A stretch of DNA of 64,000 nucleotides from Amycolatopsis solani (GTDB lineage Bacteria; Actinomycetota; Actinomycetes; Mycobacteriales; Pseudonocardiaceae), in NCBI RefSeq assembly GCF_033441515.1, contig NZ_JAWQJT010000002.1, forward strand, positions 2,232,001 through 2,296,000. Direction: 5' to 3'. A program made the translations under genes and the position numbers. The notes under the pieces are model-generated. The model searched no databases. It saw only the letters and a list, made by a program, of their open reading frames with translations, and was not told the DNA's origin. The first letter of the stretch is position 1. Each line of letters opens with the position of its first letter. Shown here piece after piece: positions 35,072 through 43,589 of this stretch.

Positions 35072-36298
35072 TCAGGCCGCGAAGGGCAGGGGCTGATGCA
35101 GGTTGTTGCGCCTGGGTTTTCGGCGCTTATCCAAGAACCTCGGGGGCAGGAACTCCGGATGACCGTCGGAGGCGATGCGGACCTGCCAGCCCGAACGGTG
35201 CAGCAACCGGTGGTGGTGCGCGCACAGCAGGACCAGGTTGGCCAGCTCCGTCGGGCCGCCGTCGGCCCAGTGGCGGATGTGGTGACCCTGGCAGTGGCGG
35301 GGCGGGCGATGACAACCGGGGAAGGCGCAGCCGCGGTCGCGCAGGAACAACGCGCGGCGCAAGCCCGGGGTGATCAGGCGGCGGGCTCGGCCCACGTCGA
35401 GGGGTTCGCTTTGGGCGCCGAGGACGGCGGGGATCAGTTTGCAGTCGCAGGCGTGGACGCGGGCCTCGGCCGCGGAGATCCGGCCGGTGTCGCCCAGGGT
35501 CGCGGTGCCGAGACCCGACTGCAGGTCGGTCAGGGACACCGCCACCAGGACGTGGGCGCGTTCCCCGGCCTGCATCGGCAGGTCCGGGGCGTTGAGAGCC
35601 AAGTCCACCGCGTCGGAGAACGCGTCGCCATAGCGTTCCTGCGGGGAGCGCAGGTCGGGACCCTCGTCGGGGGTGGTGCGGCGCTCGGCCAGGGCGTCGA
35701 GCAGGGCGTGGGCGCGGGTGCCGGTCTCGTCGTCGAACCGGCCCGACAGCTCCCACATCCCGGTCCGCTTGCGACGCAGGGACAGTTCGCGGGCGGGGGT
35801 GACCGGGTCGGGGTCCACAGGCGGGGCGCCGTCGGGGTCGAGGTGGGCGATGATGCGGGCGCCGAGGGCGGCGACCTGTTTGTGGCCGGCGTCGGCGGCG
35901 AAGGTGAGCAAGTCCTCCTCGACGCTCTCGCGGTGCTCGACGGGGATCCGGGTCAACGCCTCGACGATCGTGTCGATCATCGGGGTGCTCAACCCACCGG
36001 ACGCGGCGGCCACGGCGGTGGCGGGAGCCAGGGCGGGAGTGGAGTCGAGAGAACGGCTGAGGTGCAAGGCGTGCGCGCGGGTGACAGTGCGTTCGGCGGC
36101 GGCGCGGGGGACGTCGGCGAGGTGCTCGAACAACCGCGCCACCGACCGGTAGCCGAACAGCTCCTGCACACCGCGGGACTCGATTTCCACCAGCAGTGCA
36201 CCGATTTCGGCCTCAGCGGAGCGGACGACGGTGAGCAGGGAGCGGAGGCGGTCGGCCAAGGCCTCCGCGTCCGCTTGCCACACCGCTTGTCTGTCCAC
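35072..36298 (-). CDS. DUF222/13E12-type HNH endonuclease-domain protein
   Basis: 408 aa, GTG 36298. DUF222 N-terminal region (LRSLLTVVRSAEAEIGALLVEIESRGVQELFGYRSVARLFEHLADVP) and C-terminal HNH domain: LFLRDRGCAFPGCHRPPRHCQGHHIRHWADGGPTELANLVLLCAHHHRLLH, with the zinc CxxC and HH/N/H residues. This is the actinobacterial 13E12 repeat family, often multicopy and DNA-damage induced in mycobacteria. An SOS-like box lies 21 bp upstream of the start. The exact role is unknown; it may be a repair-linked or mobile HNH nuclease. Confidence 0.9.
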   Translation of the reverse strand: MDRQAVWQADAEALADRLRSLLTVVRSAEAEIGALLVEIESRGVQELFGYRSVARLFEHLADVPRAAAERTVTRAHALHLSRSLDSTPALAPATAVAAASGGLSTPMIDTIVEALTRIPVEHRESVEEDLLTFAADAGHKQVAALGARIIAHLDPDGAPPVDPDPVTPARELSLRRKRTGMWELSGRFDDETGTRAHALLDALAERRTTPDEGPDLRSPQERYGDAFSDAVDLALNAPDLPMQAGERAHVLVAVSLTDLQSGLGTATLGDTGRISAAEARVHACDCKLIPAVLGAQSEPLDVGRARRLITPGLRRALFLRDRGCAFPGCHRPPRHCQGHHIRHWADGGPTELANLVLLCAHHHRLLHRSGWQVRIASDGHPEFLPPRFLDKRRKPRRNNLHQPLPFAA

Positions 36299-36318
36299 AC
36301 AACAAGACTACCGGGAAT

Positions 36319-36334
36319 ACGAACACCTGTTCAT
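36319..36334. promoter_or_regulatory. LexA (SOS) box-like site upstream of HNH gene
   Basis: aCGAAC-ACCT-GTTCat. The core CGAAC-N4-GTTC matches the actinobacterial LexA consensus TCGAAC-N4-GTTCGA at 9 of 12 fixed positions. It is 21 bp from the GTG start of the 13E12/HNH gene, whose mycobacterial relatives are LexA-controlled. Confidence 0.6.
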
Positions 36335-36429
36335 CACTCGATCAGGTAGACCGCGAAAACACCACCGTATCGCTCAACGGAACGAGATACTCCGACAAGA
36401 CCAGCGAAGTGCTACGATGCCGACAGCAC

Positions 36430-36447
36430 CGTTCCTGCCAGCGAAAC
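36430..36447. promoter_or_regulatory. IclR operator copy 1 (autoregulatory)
   Basis: CGTTCC-TGCCAG-CGAAAC, 18 bp upstream of the TTG start of the IclR gene. The same half-sites with the same 6-bp spacing recur at 46912 and 47067. Confidence 0.75.
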
Positions 36448-36465
36448 ACATCGAGGACGTCCAGC

Positions 36466-37284
36466 TTGGCCGCCAACAGTACCGCCGGGCGCAAGCCCGC
36501 CGCCCTTCCCGACAACTCCGGGACCGAGGCCGCGGCGCGGGTGGCCGATGTGCTGCTGCTCTTCACCGGGGGGCCGCGTTATCTGGGTGTCAGCACGATC
36601 AGCCGGGAACTCGACCTGTCCAAAGCGGTCGTCCACCGGATCCTGCAGTCGCTCGTCTCGCGGGAAATGCTGGCCACCGACCCCGGCGTTGCCGGGTATC
36701 GGCTCGGGCCCGCGGCCGTCGCGCTCGGGGCCAGTGCGCTGCGGCGGTTCGACGCGCGGGTCGCCGCCGCGCCCGTTCTGCGGCGGCTGCGGGACGAAAC
36801 CGGGGAAACCACCACCCTTTCCGGGCTCGTCGGTGACGAACGCGTGTACCTCGACCAGTTCGAGAGCCCGCGTGAGATCAAGATGACCGTCGAGCTCGGC
36901 CGCCGGTTCCCGCTGCACGCCGGGTCGTCCGGCAAGGTCATCCTCGCGTCCCTGCCCGAGGACCGCCGGGAAGCCCTGCTGCACCGGGAACTCCCCGCGC
37001 TGACCGAGCACACGATCACCACGCCCGAGCAGCTGCGCGAGGCCCTCGCCGAGGTGGCCCGCGACGGCGTCGCCGTTTCACTCGGGGAACGGCAGCCGGG
37101 CGCGGGTTCTGTCGCCGCTCCCCTGTTCGGGCCGGACGGTGAGGTGCACGGTTCGGTCAGCATCTGCGGTCCGCAGTACCGCTTCACGCCCGAGGCGGTC
37201 GAGAGCTACCGCGACCTCGTGCGCGAGGCGGCGGCCGAGATCCGGCGGAGCTGGGCGTGGCTGCAGGAGCCGGGCGGCCGGTAG
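36466..37284 (+). CDS. IclR-family transcriptional regulator of the liv/amidohydrolase/CoA-transferase regulon
   Basis: 272 aa from TTG 36466, which has GAGGACG about 8 nt upstream; GTG 36409 would put the operator inside the gene. Winged HTH: RVADVLLLFTGGPRYLGVSTISRELDLSKAVVHRILQSLVSREMLATD; IclR effector domain with GRRFPLHAGSSGKVILASLPEDRREALL and VSLGERQPGAGSVAAPLFGPDGEVHGSVSICGP. The operator CGTTCC-N6-CGAAAC lies just upstream and twice more between the two divergent catabolic operons, making this gene their probable regulator. Convergent with the amidohydrolase gene. The effector is probably the substrate or a CoA-pathway intermediate. Confidence 0.9.
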   Translation: MAANSTAGRKPAALPDNSGTEAAARVADVLLLFTGGPRYLGVSTISRELDLSKAVVHRILQSLVSREMLATDPGVAGYRLGPAAVALGASALRRFDARVAAAPVLRRLRDETGETTTLSGLVGDERVYLDQFESPREIKMTVELGRRFPLHAGSSGKVILASLPEDRREALLHRELPALTEHTITTPEQLREALAEVARDGVAVSLGERQPGAGSVAAPLFGPDGEVHGSVSICGPQYRFTPEAVESYRDLVREAAAEIRRSWAWLQEPGGR

Positions 37285-37292
37285 GAAACGTA

Positions 37293-37339
37293 GTGAATGA
37301 CTCATTCCTGTCGTCTGACGACAGGAATGAGTCATTCAC
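37293..37339. repeat. 47-nt near-perfect palindrome between convergent genes
   Basis: 23-bp arms around a single T: the left arm begins GTGAATGACTCATTCC and the right arm ends GGAATGAGTCATTCAC. It is far more AT-rich than its surroundings and sits in the 64-bp gap between the IclR stop and the amidohydrolase stop. It would form a cruciform/hairpin and may serve as a bidirectional terminator, or it is an interspersed palindromic repeat. Confidence 0.85.
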
Positions 37340-37348
37340 GTCATCCGG

Positions 37349-38818
37349 TCAGCGGCCGCGCTTGAGGTACCGCCCCACCGGCTCGCCCGCGATCTTGCCG
37401 TCGGCGAACACGTGGTGACCGCGGACGAACGTGTCCGTCACCTTCGCCGTCATGTCGAAGCCCTCGAACGGCGTGTACTCCTGCGTCGACTCCGACTCGG
37501 CCGCGCGCACGGTCCACCGGACGTCCGGGTCCACCAGCGCGAAGTCGGCGTCGAAGCCCTCCGCGATCGTGCCCTTCTTCAAGAGGCCGTAGCGCCGCGC
37601 GGGGTTCTGCGACGTCAGCTGCGCGATCCGCTGCAACGACAACCCCCGCTTCACGCCCTCGCCGACCAGCCCGGGCAGCAGGTACTCCGCACCGCCGAAG
37701 CCGGACTTCGCCAGGAACACGTCGTCGCGGTCCGCACCGAACTTCAGCTCGTCGCGGCAGCACGCGTGGTCGCTGACCACCCAGTCGACGTCGCCGGCGA
37801 GCACGTGCCGCCACAGCGCCTCGACGTCCTCGCGCTCGCGCAGCGGCGGGTTGACCTTGCCGCCGATGCCCGACGCGGTGTCCACATCGGCCAGCAGGTG
37901 CCCGATCGTCACCTCGCGCCGGAAGTCGATGTGCGGGAACGCCTTCCCCATCGTCAGCGCGGCCGACAGCGCCTTCTCCGACGACAGGTGCAGGAGGTTG
38001 ATGTTCGGCAGCCCCGTCTCGTGCGCCAGGTACGACGCGATGGTGACGGCGAGGCCTTCGGAGTGCGGCGGCCGCGACGCGCTGTAGGCCCGCAGACCCG
38101 ACAGCGAGCCGTCCTGCTCGACCAGTTTCGTGTACGCCGTCATGATTTCCGCCGTCTCGCAGTGCAGCGAGAGCGACAGGTGCGGCGCGTACTCGGTCAG
38201 CACCTCGCGCGCCTGCTGGACCCCGCGCATCACGAACTCGAAGTGCGCGATGTCGTAGCGCTCGTCCGGCGGGATCATCAGGAAGTCGCTCTGGCTGGTC
38301 GAGCGCCCGTGCAGGCCGTGACTGCCGTAGAACATGAAGATCTTGAACGATGTGACGCCGAATTCCTCGACCAGGTAAGGGATTTCGGAGATGTGCTGCG
38401 AGCTCATCGGCGCGAGGTGGAACGCGTAGTCGACGTAGGCGTTGCCCTCGGACGCGCTCAGCACCTCGGGGAAGAAGTCGCGGTAGCTGCCGCCCTTGTT
38501 GAGGTAGTACTGGCCGGTGCGCATGTACGTCAGCGACGTCGTGACGCCGCCCTGCGCGCTCGCGCGGCTCTCGGTGCGGGTGTCGGTGGCCAGCTCGTTG
38601 TAGATGCCCCAGTGCTGGTGCGCGTCGACCACGCCGGGAAACGCCAGCAGCCCGCGGCCGTCGACGACCTGAGCGACGTCGTCCGTCGGCAGGTTCGGCG
38701 CCACGCGCGTGATCGTGCCGTCGTTGACGGCGATGTCCAGCAGTTCCGGCTCGGACCCGTCGGCGTCGTCGGGCCGGACGACCCGGACGTTCTTCACGAG
38801 CAGTTCCGTCGTTGCCAT
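37349..38818 (-). CDS. Hydantoinase/dihydropyrimidinase-type cyclic amidohydrolase
   Basis: 489 aa. Urease-superfamily metal site complete: HQH (H67, H69) in FPGVVDAHQHWG, bridging carbamylated Lys159 in VTSFKIFMFYG, H219 in LSLHCETAEI, a further His in NINLLHLSS, and the catalytic Asp in WVVSDHACC. Family members open cyclic amides (hydantoins, dihydropyrimidines, allantoin, cyclic imides). Last gene of a nine-gene operon headed by a branched-chain-type ABC transporter. With a racemase and CoA enzymes nearby, the substrate is unlikely to be a standard pyrimidine. Allantoinase is possible, but no other allantoin gene is present. Confidence 0.88.
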   Translation of the reverse strand: MATTELLVKNVRVVRPDDADGSEPELLDIAVNDGTITRVAPNLPTDDVAQVVDGRGLLAFPGVVDAHQHWGIYNELATDTRTESRASAQGGVTTSLTYMRTGQYYLNKGGSYRDFFPEVLSASEGNAYVDYAFHLAPMSSQHISEIPYLVEEFGVTSFKIFMFYGSHGLHGRSTSQSDFLMIPPDERYDIAHFEFVMRGVQQAREVLTEYAPHLSLSLHCETAEIMTAYTKLVEQDGSLSGLRAYSASRPPHSEGLAVTIASYLAHETGLPNINLLHLSSEKALSAALTMGKAFPHIDFRREVTIGHLLADVDTASGIGGKVNPPLREREDVEALWRHVLAGDVDWVVSDHACCRDELKFGADRDDVFLAKSGFGGAEYLLPGLVGEGVKRGLSLQRIAQLTSQNPARRYGLLKKGTIAEGFDADFALVDPDVRWTVRAAESESTQEYTPFEGFDMTAKVTDTFVRGHHVFADGKIAGEPVGRYLKRGR

Positions 38819-38826
38819 GCTTCTCC

Positions 38827-40206
38827 TCAGCTTGCGGTGGAAAGGGTCCGGCGCCGGGCGACGTCGCCGGCGGCCAGGTAGGCCAGCCCGAAGGCCGGCA
38901 GGAGTCCGTTGCCGGGCAGGTACCCGGCGGCGCCGTGGCCGGAGATGCTCGCCGCGGCGCCCCCGGCGGCGTAGAGCCCGGGGATCGGGCGGTCCTGGGT
39001 GTCGACGACGGCGGCGTGCTCGTCGACCAGGAGGCCGCCTTGGGTGTGGAACAGCGCGGGCACCACGCGCACGGCGGCGTAGCGGCTCGCGAGGGGACGC
39101 TCCCAGTGGGTGCGGCCGTGCTCATCGGCCTGGGAGCCCCGCGCGATCGCTTGCGCGGTGGTGAGTTCCGCTTCCAGGGCGTCCGGCGGCAGGCCGGTCG
39201 CCCGCGCGAGCCCGGCGGCGTCGTCGGCCCAGACCAGCGCGCCGGCGGAGACGACGTCCCGGAAGTCCTGGAACGGCTGGCACTGCTCGAAGATCGTCTC
39301 GTCGAGCACGATCCAGCCGGTCGAGCCGGGCCGCGCGGCCAGCTCGGCCGCGTACTCCGAATAGCCACGGGTCTCGTCGCCGAAGCGGCGACCTTCGAGG
39401 TCGACGAGGAACCCGCCGTGGATGATCGTCGCCCAGCCGACCAGCGTGCCCGCGCTCGCGGACACCGCGCCGTGGCCCTGGTAGGCGTCGAGGAACCCGG
39501 TGGCGGCGCCCAGTTTCTCGCCGATGCGCAGCGCGTCGCCGAGCGACTGGTCGCTACCTTGGTAGAGCGACCCGGCGATCTCCGGCAAATACCGCTTGAC
39601 CAGGTCGGCGTCGGCGCCGAAGCCGTTGGTGGCCAGGAGAACCGCGCGGGTCGGGATCTCCTCCTCGGTCCCGTCGGGGTACCGGACGACGGCCGCGCGC
39701 ACACCGTCCGCATCGGACAGCACGTCGACCAGCCGGGCGGGCGCGAGCAGCTCGATGTTCTCGTGCTCGGTCACGCGGCGGGCGAGGTGGTCGACGACGC
39801 CGGAGCCGTGCCGCCCGGGGATCGTGTGGCAGCGGGTCACCGAGTGGCCCGGGTAGGTGAAGTCCGTCACCAAGGACAGCGGCAGCCCGGCGGAGTCCGC
39901 TAGCCACTCGACCAGCGGCGCGCTCACCTCGGCCAGCGTGCGGGCCAGCCGGGCGTCGGCCTGCCCGTGCGTCTTGGCCATGATGTCGGCGACGAACTGC
40001 TCGGACGAGTCGTCGACGCCCTGCTCGGTCTGCCAGCGGGAGCCGGCGCCGGGGAACATCGCCGTCGACATCGAGGTGTTGTTGCCGCGGCGGAAGTGTT
40101 CGCTCGCCTCGACGACCAGGACGTTCAGCCCCAGTTCGGCCGCGCGCAGGGCCCCGGCGAGCCCGCCGCCCGCGCCGGCGACGACGAGATCGGGTCCGTC
40201 GGTCAC
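38827..40206 (-). CDS. FAD-dependent dehydrogenase, fumarate reductase/KstD-like flavoprotein
   Basis: 459 aa from GTG 40206, which overlaps the racemase stop (GTGA). FAD fold DLVVAGAGGGLAGALRAAELGLNVLVVEAS, with RGNNTSMSTAMFPGAG and C-terminal PIPGLYAAGGAAASISGHGAAGYLPGNGLLPAFGLAYLAA. This is the architecture of soluble fumarate-reductase/3-ketosteroid-dehydrogenase flavoproteins, which introduce or remove a C=C bond next to a carbonyl. In this operon it probably acts on a dicarboxylate- or cyclic-amide-like intermediate. 8 nt separate it from the amidohydrolase. Confidence 0.85.
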   Translation of the reverse strand: MTDGPDLVVAGAGGGLAGALRAAELGLNVLVVEASEHFRRGNNTSMSTAMFPGAGSRWQTEQGVDDSSEQFVADIMAKTHGQADARLARTLAEVSAPLVEWLADSAGLPLSLVTDFTYPGHSVTRCHTIPGRHGSGVVDHLARRVTEHENIELLAPARLVDVLSDADGVRAAVVRYPDGTEEEIPTRAVLLATNGFGADADLVKRYLPEIAGSLYQGSDQSLGDALRIGEKLGAATGFLDAYQGHGAVSASAGTLVGWATIIHGGFLVDLEGRRFGDETRGYSEYAAELAARPGSTGWIVLDETIFEQCQPFQDFRDVVSAGALVWADDAAGLARATGLPPDALEAELTTAQAIARGSQADEHGRTHWERPLASRYAAVRVVPALFHTQGGLLVDEHAAVVDTQDRPIPGLYAAGGAAASISGHGAAGYLPGNGLLPAFGLAYLAAGDVARRRTLSTAS

Positions 40207-40835
40207 CGTTCCTCCACCGCCAGCAGCCGCATCGCCAGTTCGGTCGGGTCGACGATGCGCGCGGGCAGGTCGGCGGGCTCGACGTCGACGGCCGAACAGC
40301 CGTTGATGACCGCTGTCGCGCCCGATGCGGCGAGTTCGTGGACGGCCGTGCCGAGCGCCGCGTTCCACGTCTCGGTCTCGGCGATCGCGGAGAACGGCAG
40401 GTCCAGCACGCGGACGCCGGCGAAGTACTCGGTCAGCCGGTAGGCGGCGATGCGCTTCGCGAACTCCTCCGCGATGGCCTCGTTGCGCACGACCGCGCCG
40501 AATCGCACGCCCTTCCCGGCGAGGTAGGTCGCCGACAGCTTGAGCAGGCCGTGCACCGGCAGTGCCGGCTCGGCGACGGCGTCCGGGACGGCCGGGTCCA
40601 GCACGCAGTCCGGGAAGGCGAGGTCCCAGCCGTCGCCGGCGGCCGCGAGCGCGGCGGCGACCTCACGCTCGGACGCGCGGACGGCCTCGCCGGTGTCCAA
40701 AGTGGCCGGCGCCGCCGGGCCGATGTCGCGCAGCTCGATGATCAGGCCGGGCGGGGCGAGCCGGTCATAGCGCTCCTGCCGCCGCCGGATCTCCTCGGGC
40801 GGCAGGTGAATGGGCGTCACCGCGAGGGCACGCAT
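40203..40835 (-). CDS. Asp/Glu/hydantoin racemase family protein
   Basis: 210 aa. The two catalytic Cys positions of the family appear to be in FPDCVLDPA and INGCSAVD. Relatives include hydantoin racemase, maleate isomerase and arylmalonate decarboxylase. The pairing with a hydantoinase-like amidohydrolase would fit hydantoin racemase. The pairing with a fumarate-reductase-like flavoprotein and CoA enzymes would fit a cis-trans isomerase. Operon position: 12 nt after the MmgE/PrpD gene, overlapping the flavoprotein gene. Confidence 0.8.
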   Translation of the reverse strand: MRALAVTPIHLPPEEIRRRQERYDRLAPPGLIIELRDIGPAAPATLDTGEAVRASEREVAAALAAAGDGWDLAFPDCVLDPAVPDAVAEPALPVHGLLKLSATYLAGKGVRFGAVVRNEAIAEEFAKRIAAYRLTEYFAGVRVLDLPFSAIAETETWNAALGTAVHELAASGATAVINGCSAVDVEPADLPARIVDPTELAMRLLAVEER

Positions 40836-40847
40836 CAGTTTTACTCC

Positions 40848-42170
40848 TTACTCTTCGGTTCCGGCCAGCGCACGCAACGCCGCGCCGACGCGGGGCAGGC
40901 CGGGCAGGTCGCGGCTCAGCGCCGCCGCGCGGTCCACGAACGGCCCGGGCAGCCACTTCCCCAGCAAACCGGTCACGTCGGACCCGGTCAGCGGGTGGTG
41001 GTCGGCGTCGCCGACCGGGTTGGGCACCTCGTGGCTGAGCGACGTCCCGTCGTCGAACGCGATCGTGACGCGGGCGGCGCGCTCGGCCGGCAGGCGCGTC
41101 GTGAGGTCCGGGGCTTCGACCAGCCGCACGCGGCTCGCCAGCGCCCGCACGCCCGGGTCGTCGAGCGGGCTCTCCGGGCCGACCTCGCCGGTCAGCGCGG
41201 CGGTGGCGACCACGAACGGCGTGGAGAACATCGCCGAGAGCCGGTTCGACCAGTCCACGGCGGACAGCCCGGCGCCCAGGACGTGGCTTTCCACGAGGAT
41301 GTGCGTGATGTCCGAGGCCCGGAACGCCGGGTGGGAACGCAGGTCGAGGACCGCGTCGGCGGCCGGGTGGGTGAAGGAGCACGACGCGTGCCGCTTGAAG
41401 TAGCCACGCGTGATGTCCCACCTCGTGCCCAGCTCCGCGGTCAGCTCCCCGGCGTCCAGCGACCCGAGCAGCGTGCCGAGCGAGAGCGCGGCCGTGCCGG
41501 TGTTGCGCGCCATCCCGGCCGCCGCCATCCGCGCGGCGGCGAGCCCGGACGTCGCCGACGCGCCCAGCCAGGCGTTGCGCACCGGGTTGCCCTGGGTCGC
41601 CGAATCGAAGTGCCCGGCGATCGCCATGCCCGCCGCGGTGTCGATGGCCGCCGCCACGGCGCCGGGCGGGAGGCCGAGCAGGCGTGCGCAGCCCGCCGCC
41701 GCGCCGGGAACGCCCCAGCTGCCGTGCGGGTGCGCGCCCGCGCGCAGGGTGGTCGCGCGGCCGAACCGCGCGCTCACCTCGTAGGCGGCCAGCAGTGCCG
41801 CCGCCGTGTCCGCGCCGGTGCTGTCCAGCTCGGCGGCCAGCGCGAGCACGGCGGGGAACCCGTGGGCGGCCGGGTGGCCCTTGGCGTACTTGTGGCCTTC
41901 GTCCAGTTCCAGCGAGACCAAGGCGACGCCGTTGAGGAAGGCCGCCGCGTCAGTGCTCACGCAGCGCCCGCCGCCGATCAGCGGCGCCGGACCGGCGGGC
42001 GCGCGCCAGGCCTCCACCAGGGAACGCTGCTCCGGCAGTGAAGCACCCAATGCGGTGACGCCGACGACGTCGAGCAGAACCAGGGAGAGCCGGTCCAGCA
42101 CCACATCCGGGACGTCCAGTTCGGACACCCACGCGCCCAGCGCGGCGGTAGCGGCTTGTTCGCGGTTCAC
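40848..42170 (-). CDS. MmgE/PrpD family protein, copy 1
   Basis: 440 aa from GTG 42170, overlapping the livF-like stop. Family pattern: DVVGVTALGASLPEQRSL, LELDEGHKYAKGHPAAHGFPAVLALAAELDSTG, YEVSARFGRATTLRAGAHPHGSWGVPGAAAGCARLLGL, and YFKRHASCSFTHPAADAVLDL. The family contains 2-methylcitrate dehydratase, cis-aconitate decarboxylase and iminodisuccinate epimerase, so the chemistry is proton abstraction next to a carboxylate with dehydration, decarboxylation or epimerisation. A second, divergent copy lies at 49944. Confidence 0.87.
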   Translation of the reverse strand: MNREQAATAALGAWVSELDVPDVVLDRLSLVLLDVVGVTALGASLPEQRSLVEAWRAPAGPAPLIGGGRCVSTDAAAFLNGVALVSLELDEGHKYAKGHPAAHGFPAVLALAAELDSTGADTAAALLAAYEVSARFGRATTLRAGAHPHGSWGVPGAAAGCARLLGLPPGAVAAAIDTAAGMAIAGHFDSATQGNPVRNAWLGASATSGLAAARMAAAGMARNTGTAALSLGTLLGSLDAGELTAELGTRWDITRGYFKRHASCSFTHPAADAVLDLRSHPAFRASDITHILVESHVLGAGLSAVDWSNRLSAMFSTPFVVATAALTGEVGPESPLDDPGVRALASRVRLVEAPDLTTRLPAERAARVTIAFDDGTSLSHEVPNPVGDADHHPLTGSDVTGLLGKWLPGPFVDRAAALSRDLPGLPRVGAALRALAGTEE

Positions 42171-42868
42171 AGTCCCAGGTACGCCTTCCGGACGCGCTGG
42201 TCGCCGGCGAGCTCGGCACCGGTGCCCTGCAGGACGGTCGAGCCGCTCTCCAGCACGTACGCCCGGTCGGCGATGGCCAGCGCCTGCTTCGCGTTCTGCT
42301 CCACCAGCAACACCGCCACCCCGCTGTCCCGGATGCGCTGGACCGCCTCCAGCACCGTCCAGGTCAGTTTCGGCGAAAGCCCGGTCGACGGCTCGTCGAG
42401 CATCAGCAGCCGCGGCCCGGCCATCAGCGCGCGGCCGATGGCGAGCATCTGCTGCTGGCCGCCGCTGAACGTCTGCGCGATCTGGCCCCGGCGCTCGGCG
42501 AGCACCGGGAACAGGTCGTAGACCTCCTTCAGGGACGCGGCGGCCTGCGCGGACGTGCGGGTCCACGCGCCCATCCGCAGGTTCTCCTCGACGGTGAGCG
42601 TGCCGAACAGCGCCCGGTCCTCGGGCACGTGCACCAGGCCGTCGCGCACCAGCTGGTCGGGACGGCGCCCCGCAGTCGGCTCCCCATCGAGCGTGACGCG
42701 GCCTGACGTCGGCTTCAGCTGACCGCAGATGCTGCGCAACGTCGTGGTCTTGCCCGCGCCGTTCGCGCCGACCAGCGCGACGATCTCGCCCGCGGCCAGG
42801 TGCAGGTCGACGTCGTGCAGGATCCGCATCCGGCCGTATCCGGCGCACACCTTCTCAAGCGTCAGCAT
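42167..42868 (-). CDS. livF: Branched-chain-type ABC transporter ATPase (LivF-like)
   Basis: 233 aa from ATG 42868, preferred over GTG 42883 because of GAGGAG 7 nt upstream. Walker A VGANGAGKTTTL, signature FSGGQQQMLAIGRAL, Walker B RLLMLDEPS with TGLSPKLTWTVLEAVQ. The LivF-type C-terminus lacks the LivG insertion. Energises uptake by the LivKHM system; substrates of this class include branched amino acids, amides, urea and aromatic or dicarboxylic acids. Confidence 0.92.
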   Translation of the reverse strand: MLTLEKVCAGYGRMRILHDVDLHLAAGEIVALVGANGAGKTTTLRSICGQLKPTSGRVTLDGEPTAGRRPDQLVRDGLVHVPEDRALFGTLTVEENLRMGAWTRTSAQAAASLKEVYDLFPVLAERRGQIAQTFSGGQQQMLAIGRALMAGPRLLMLDEPSTGLSPKLTWTVLEAVQRIRDSGVAVLLVEQNAKQALAIADRAYVLESGSTVLQGTGAELAGDQRVRKAYLGL

Positions 42869-43589
42869 GGGTCGGCTCCTCACCGAGGTAGGCGTCGATG
42901 ACCCGCGGGTCGCTGGTGACCTCTTCCGGTGAGCCGACGGCCAGCACGCGGCCCTGGTCGAGCACGAGGACGCGGTCGGCCAGCCGCATCACCGCGGCCA
43001 TGATGTGCTCGATGAACACGAGCGTGACGCCCTGCTGCTCGCGCAGCGTGGCGAGCAGGTCGAGCACCGGCTCGCGCTCGGCCGGGACCAGGCCCGCGAG
43101 GACTTCGTCGAGCAGCAGGACCTTCGGCCGCGTCGCGAGCGCGCGGGCCAGCTCGAGCCGCTTGAGCCCGGCGGTCGGCAGGTCGGTGGCGTTGCGGTGG
43201 GCCCACGGCCCGAGGCCGACCCGGTCGACGACGTCGAGCGCGTGCTCCCGCAGCTTCCTCGCGCTCAGGCGGTGGTGCTGGGCGGCGAGGCTGACGTTCT
43301 GCGCCACCGTCATGCTCGCGAAGGGCCGCATCAGCTGGAACGTGCGCACCATCCCGGCCCGCGCGATCCGGTCCGGCGCGCGGCCGGTGACGTCGTCGCC
43401 CGCCAGCCGCACCCGGCCGGTGTCCGGGTTGAGCGCGCCGGAGATGACGTTGAACAGGGTGGTCTTGCCCGCGCCGTTGGGCCCGATGACGCCGAGGATC
43501 TCGCCCTCGGCGACGGTCAGGTCCACATCGGACAGCGCGTGCATGCCGCGGAACGCCTTGCCGACGCCGGTGACTTCCACGATGCTCAT
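42855..43589 (-). CDS. livG: Branched-chain-type ABC transporter ATPase (LivG-like)
   Basis: 244 aa, ATG 43589 overlapping the livM stop. Walker A GPNGAGKTTLFNVISG, LivG-specific MVRTFQLMRPFASMTVAQNVSLAAQHH insertion, Walker B KVLLLDEVLAG with LVPAERE. The usual LSYGQQR signature is altered to LPTAGLKRLELARAL, an atypical signature for this family. Stop overlaps the livF start region by 14 nt. Confidence 0.9.
   Translation of the reverse strand: MSIVEVTGVGKAFRGMHALSDVDLTVAEGEILGVIGPNGAGKTTLFNVISGALNPDTGRVRLAGDDVTGRAPDRIARAGMVRTFQLMRPFASMTVAQNVSLAAQHHRLSARKLREHALDVVDRVGLGPWAHRNATDLPTAGLKRLELARALATRPKVLLLDEVLAGLVPAEREPVLDLLATLREQQGVTLVFIEHIMAAVMRLADRVLVLDQGRVLAVGSPEEVTSDPRVIDAYLGEEPTHADA

Noticed and set aside
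37349..38818. Allantoinase or pyrimidine-catabolic dihydropyrimidinase by name
   Set aside because: The fold and metal site fit, but no allantoin or pyrimidine gene accompanies it; context favours another cyclic amide, so no symbol was given.
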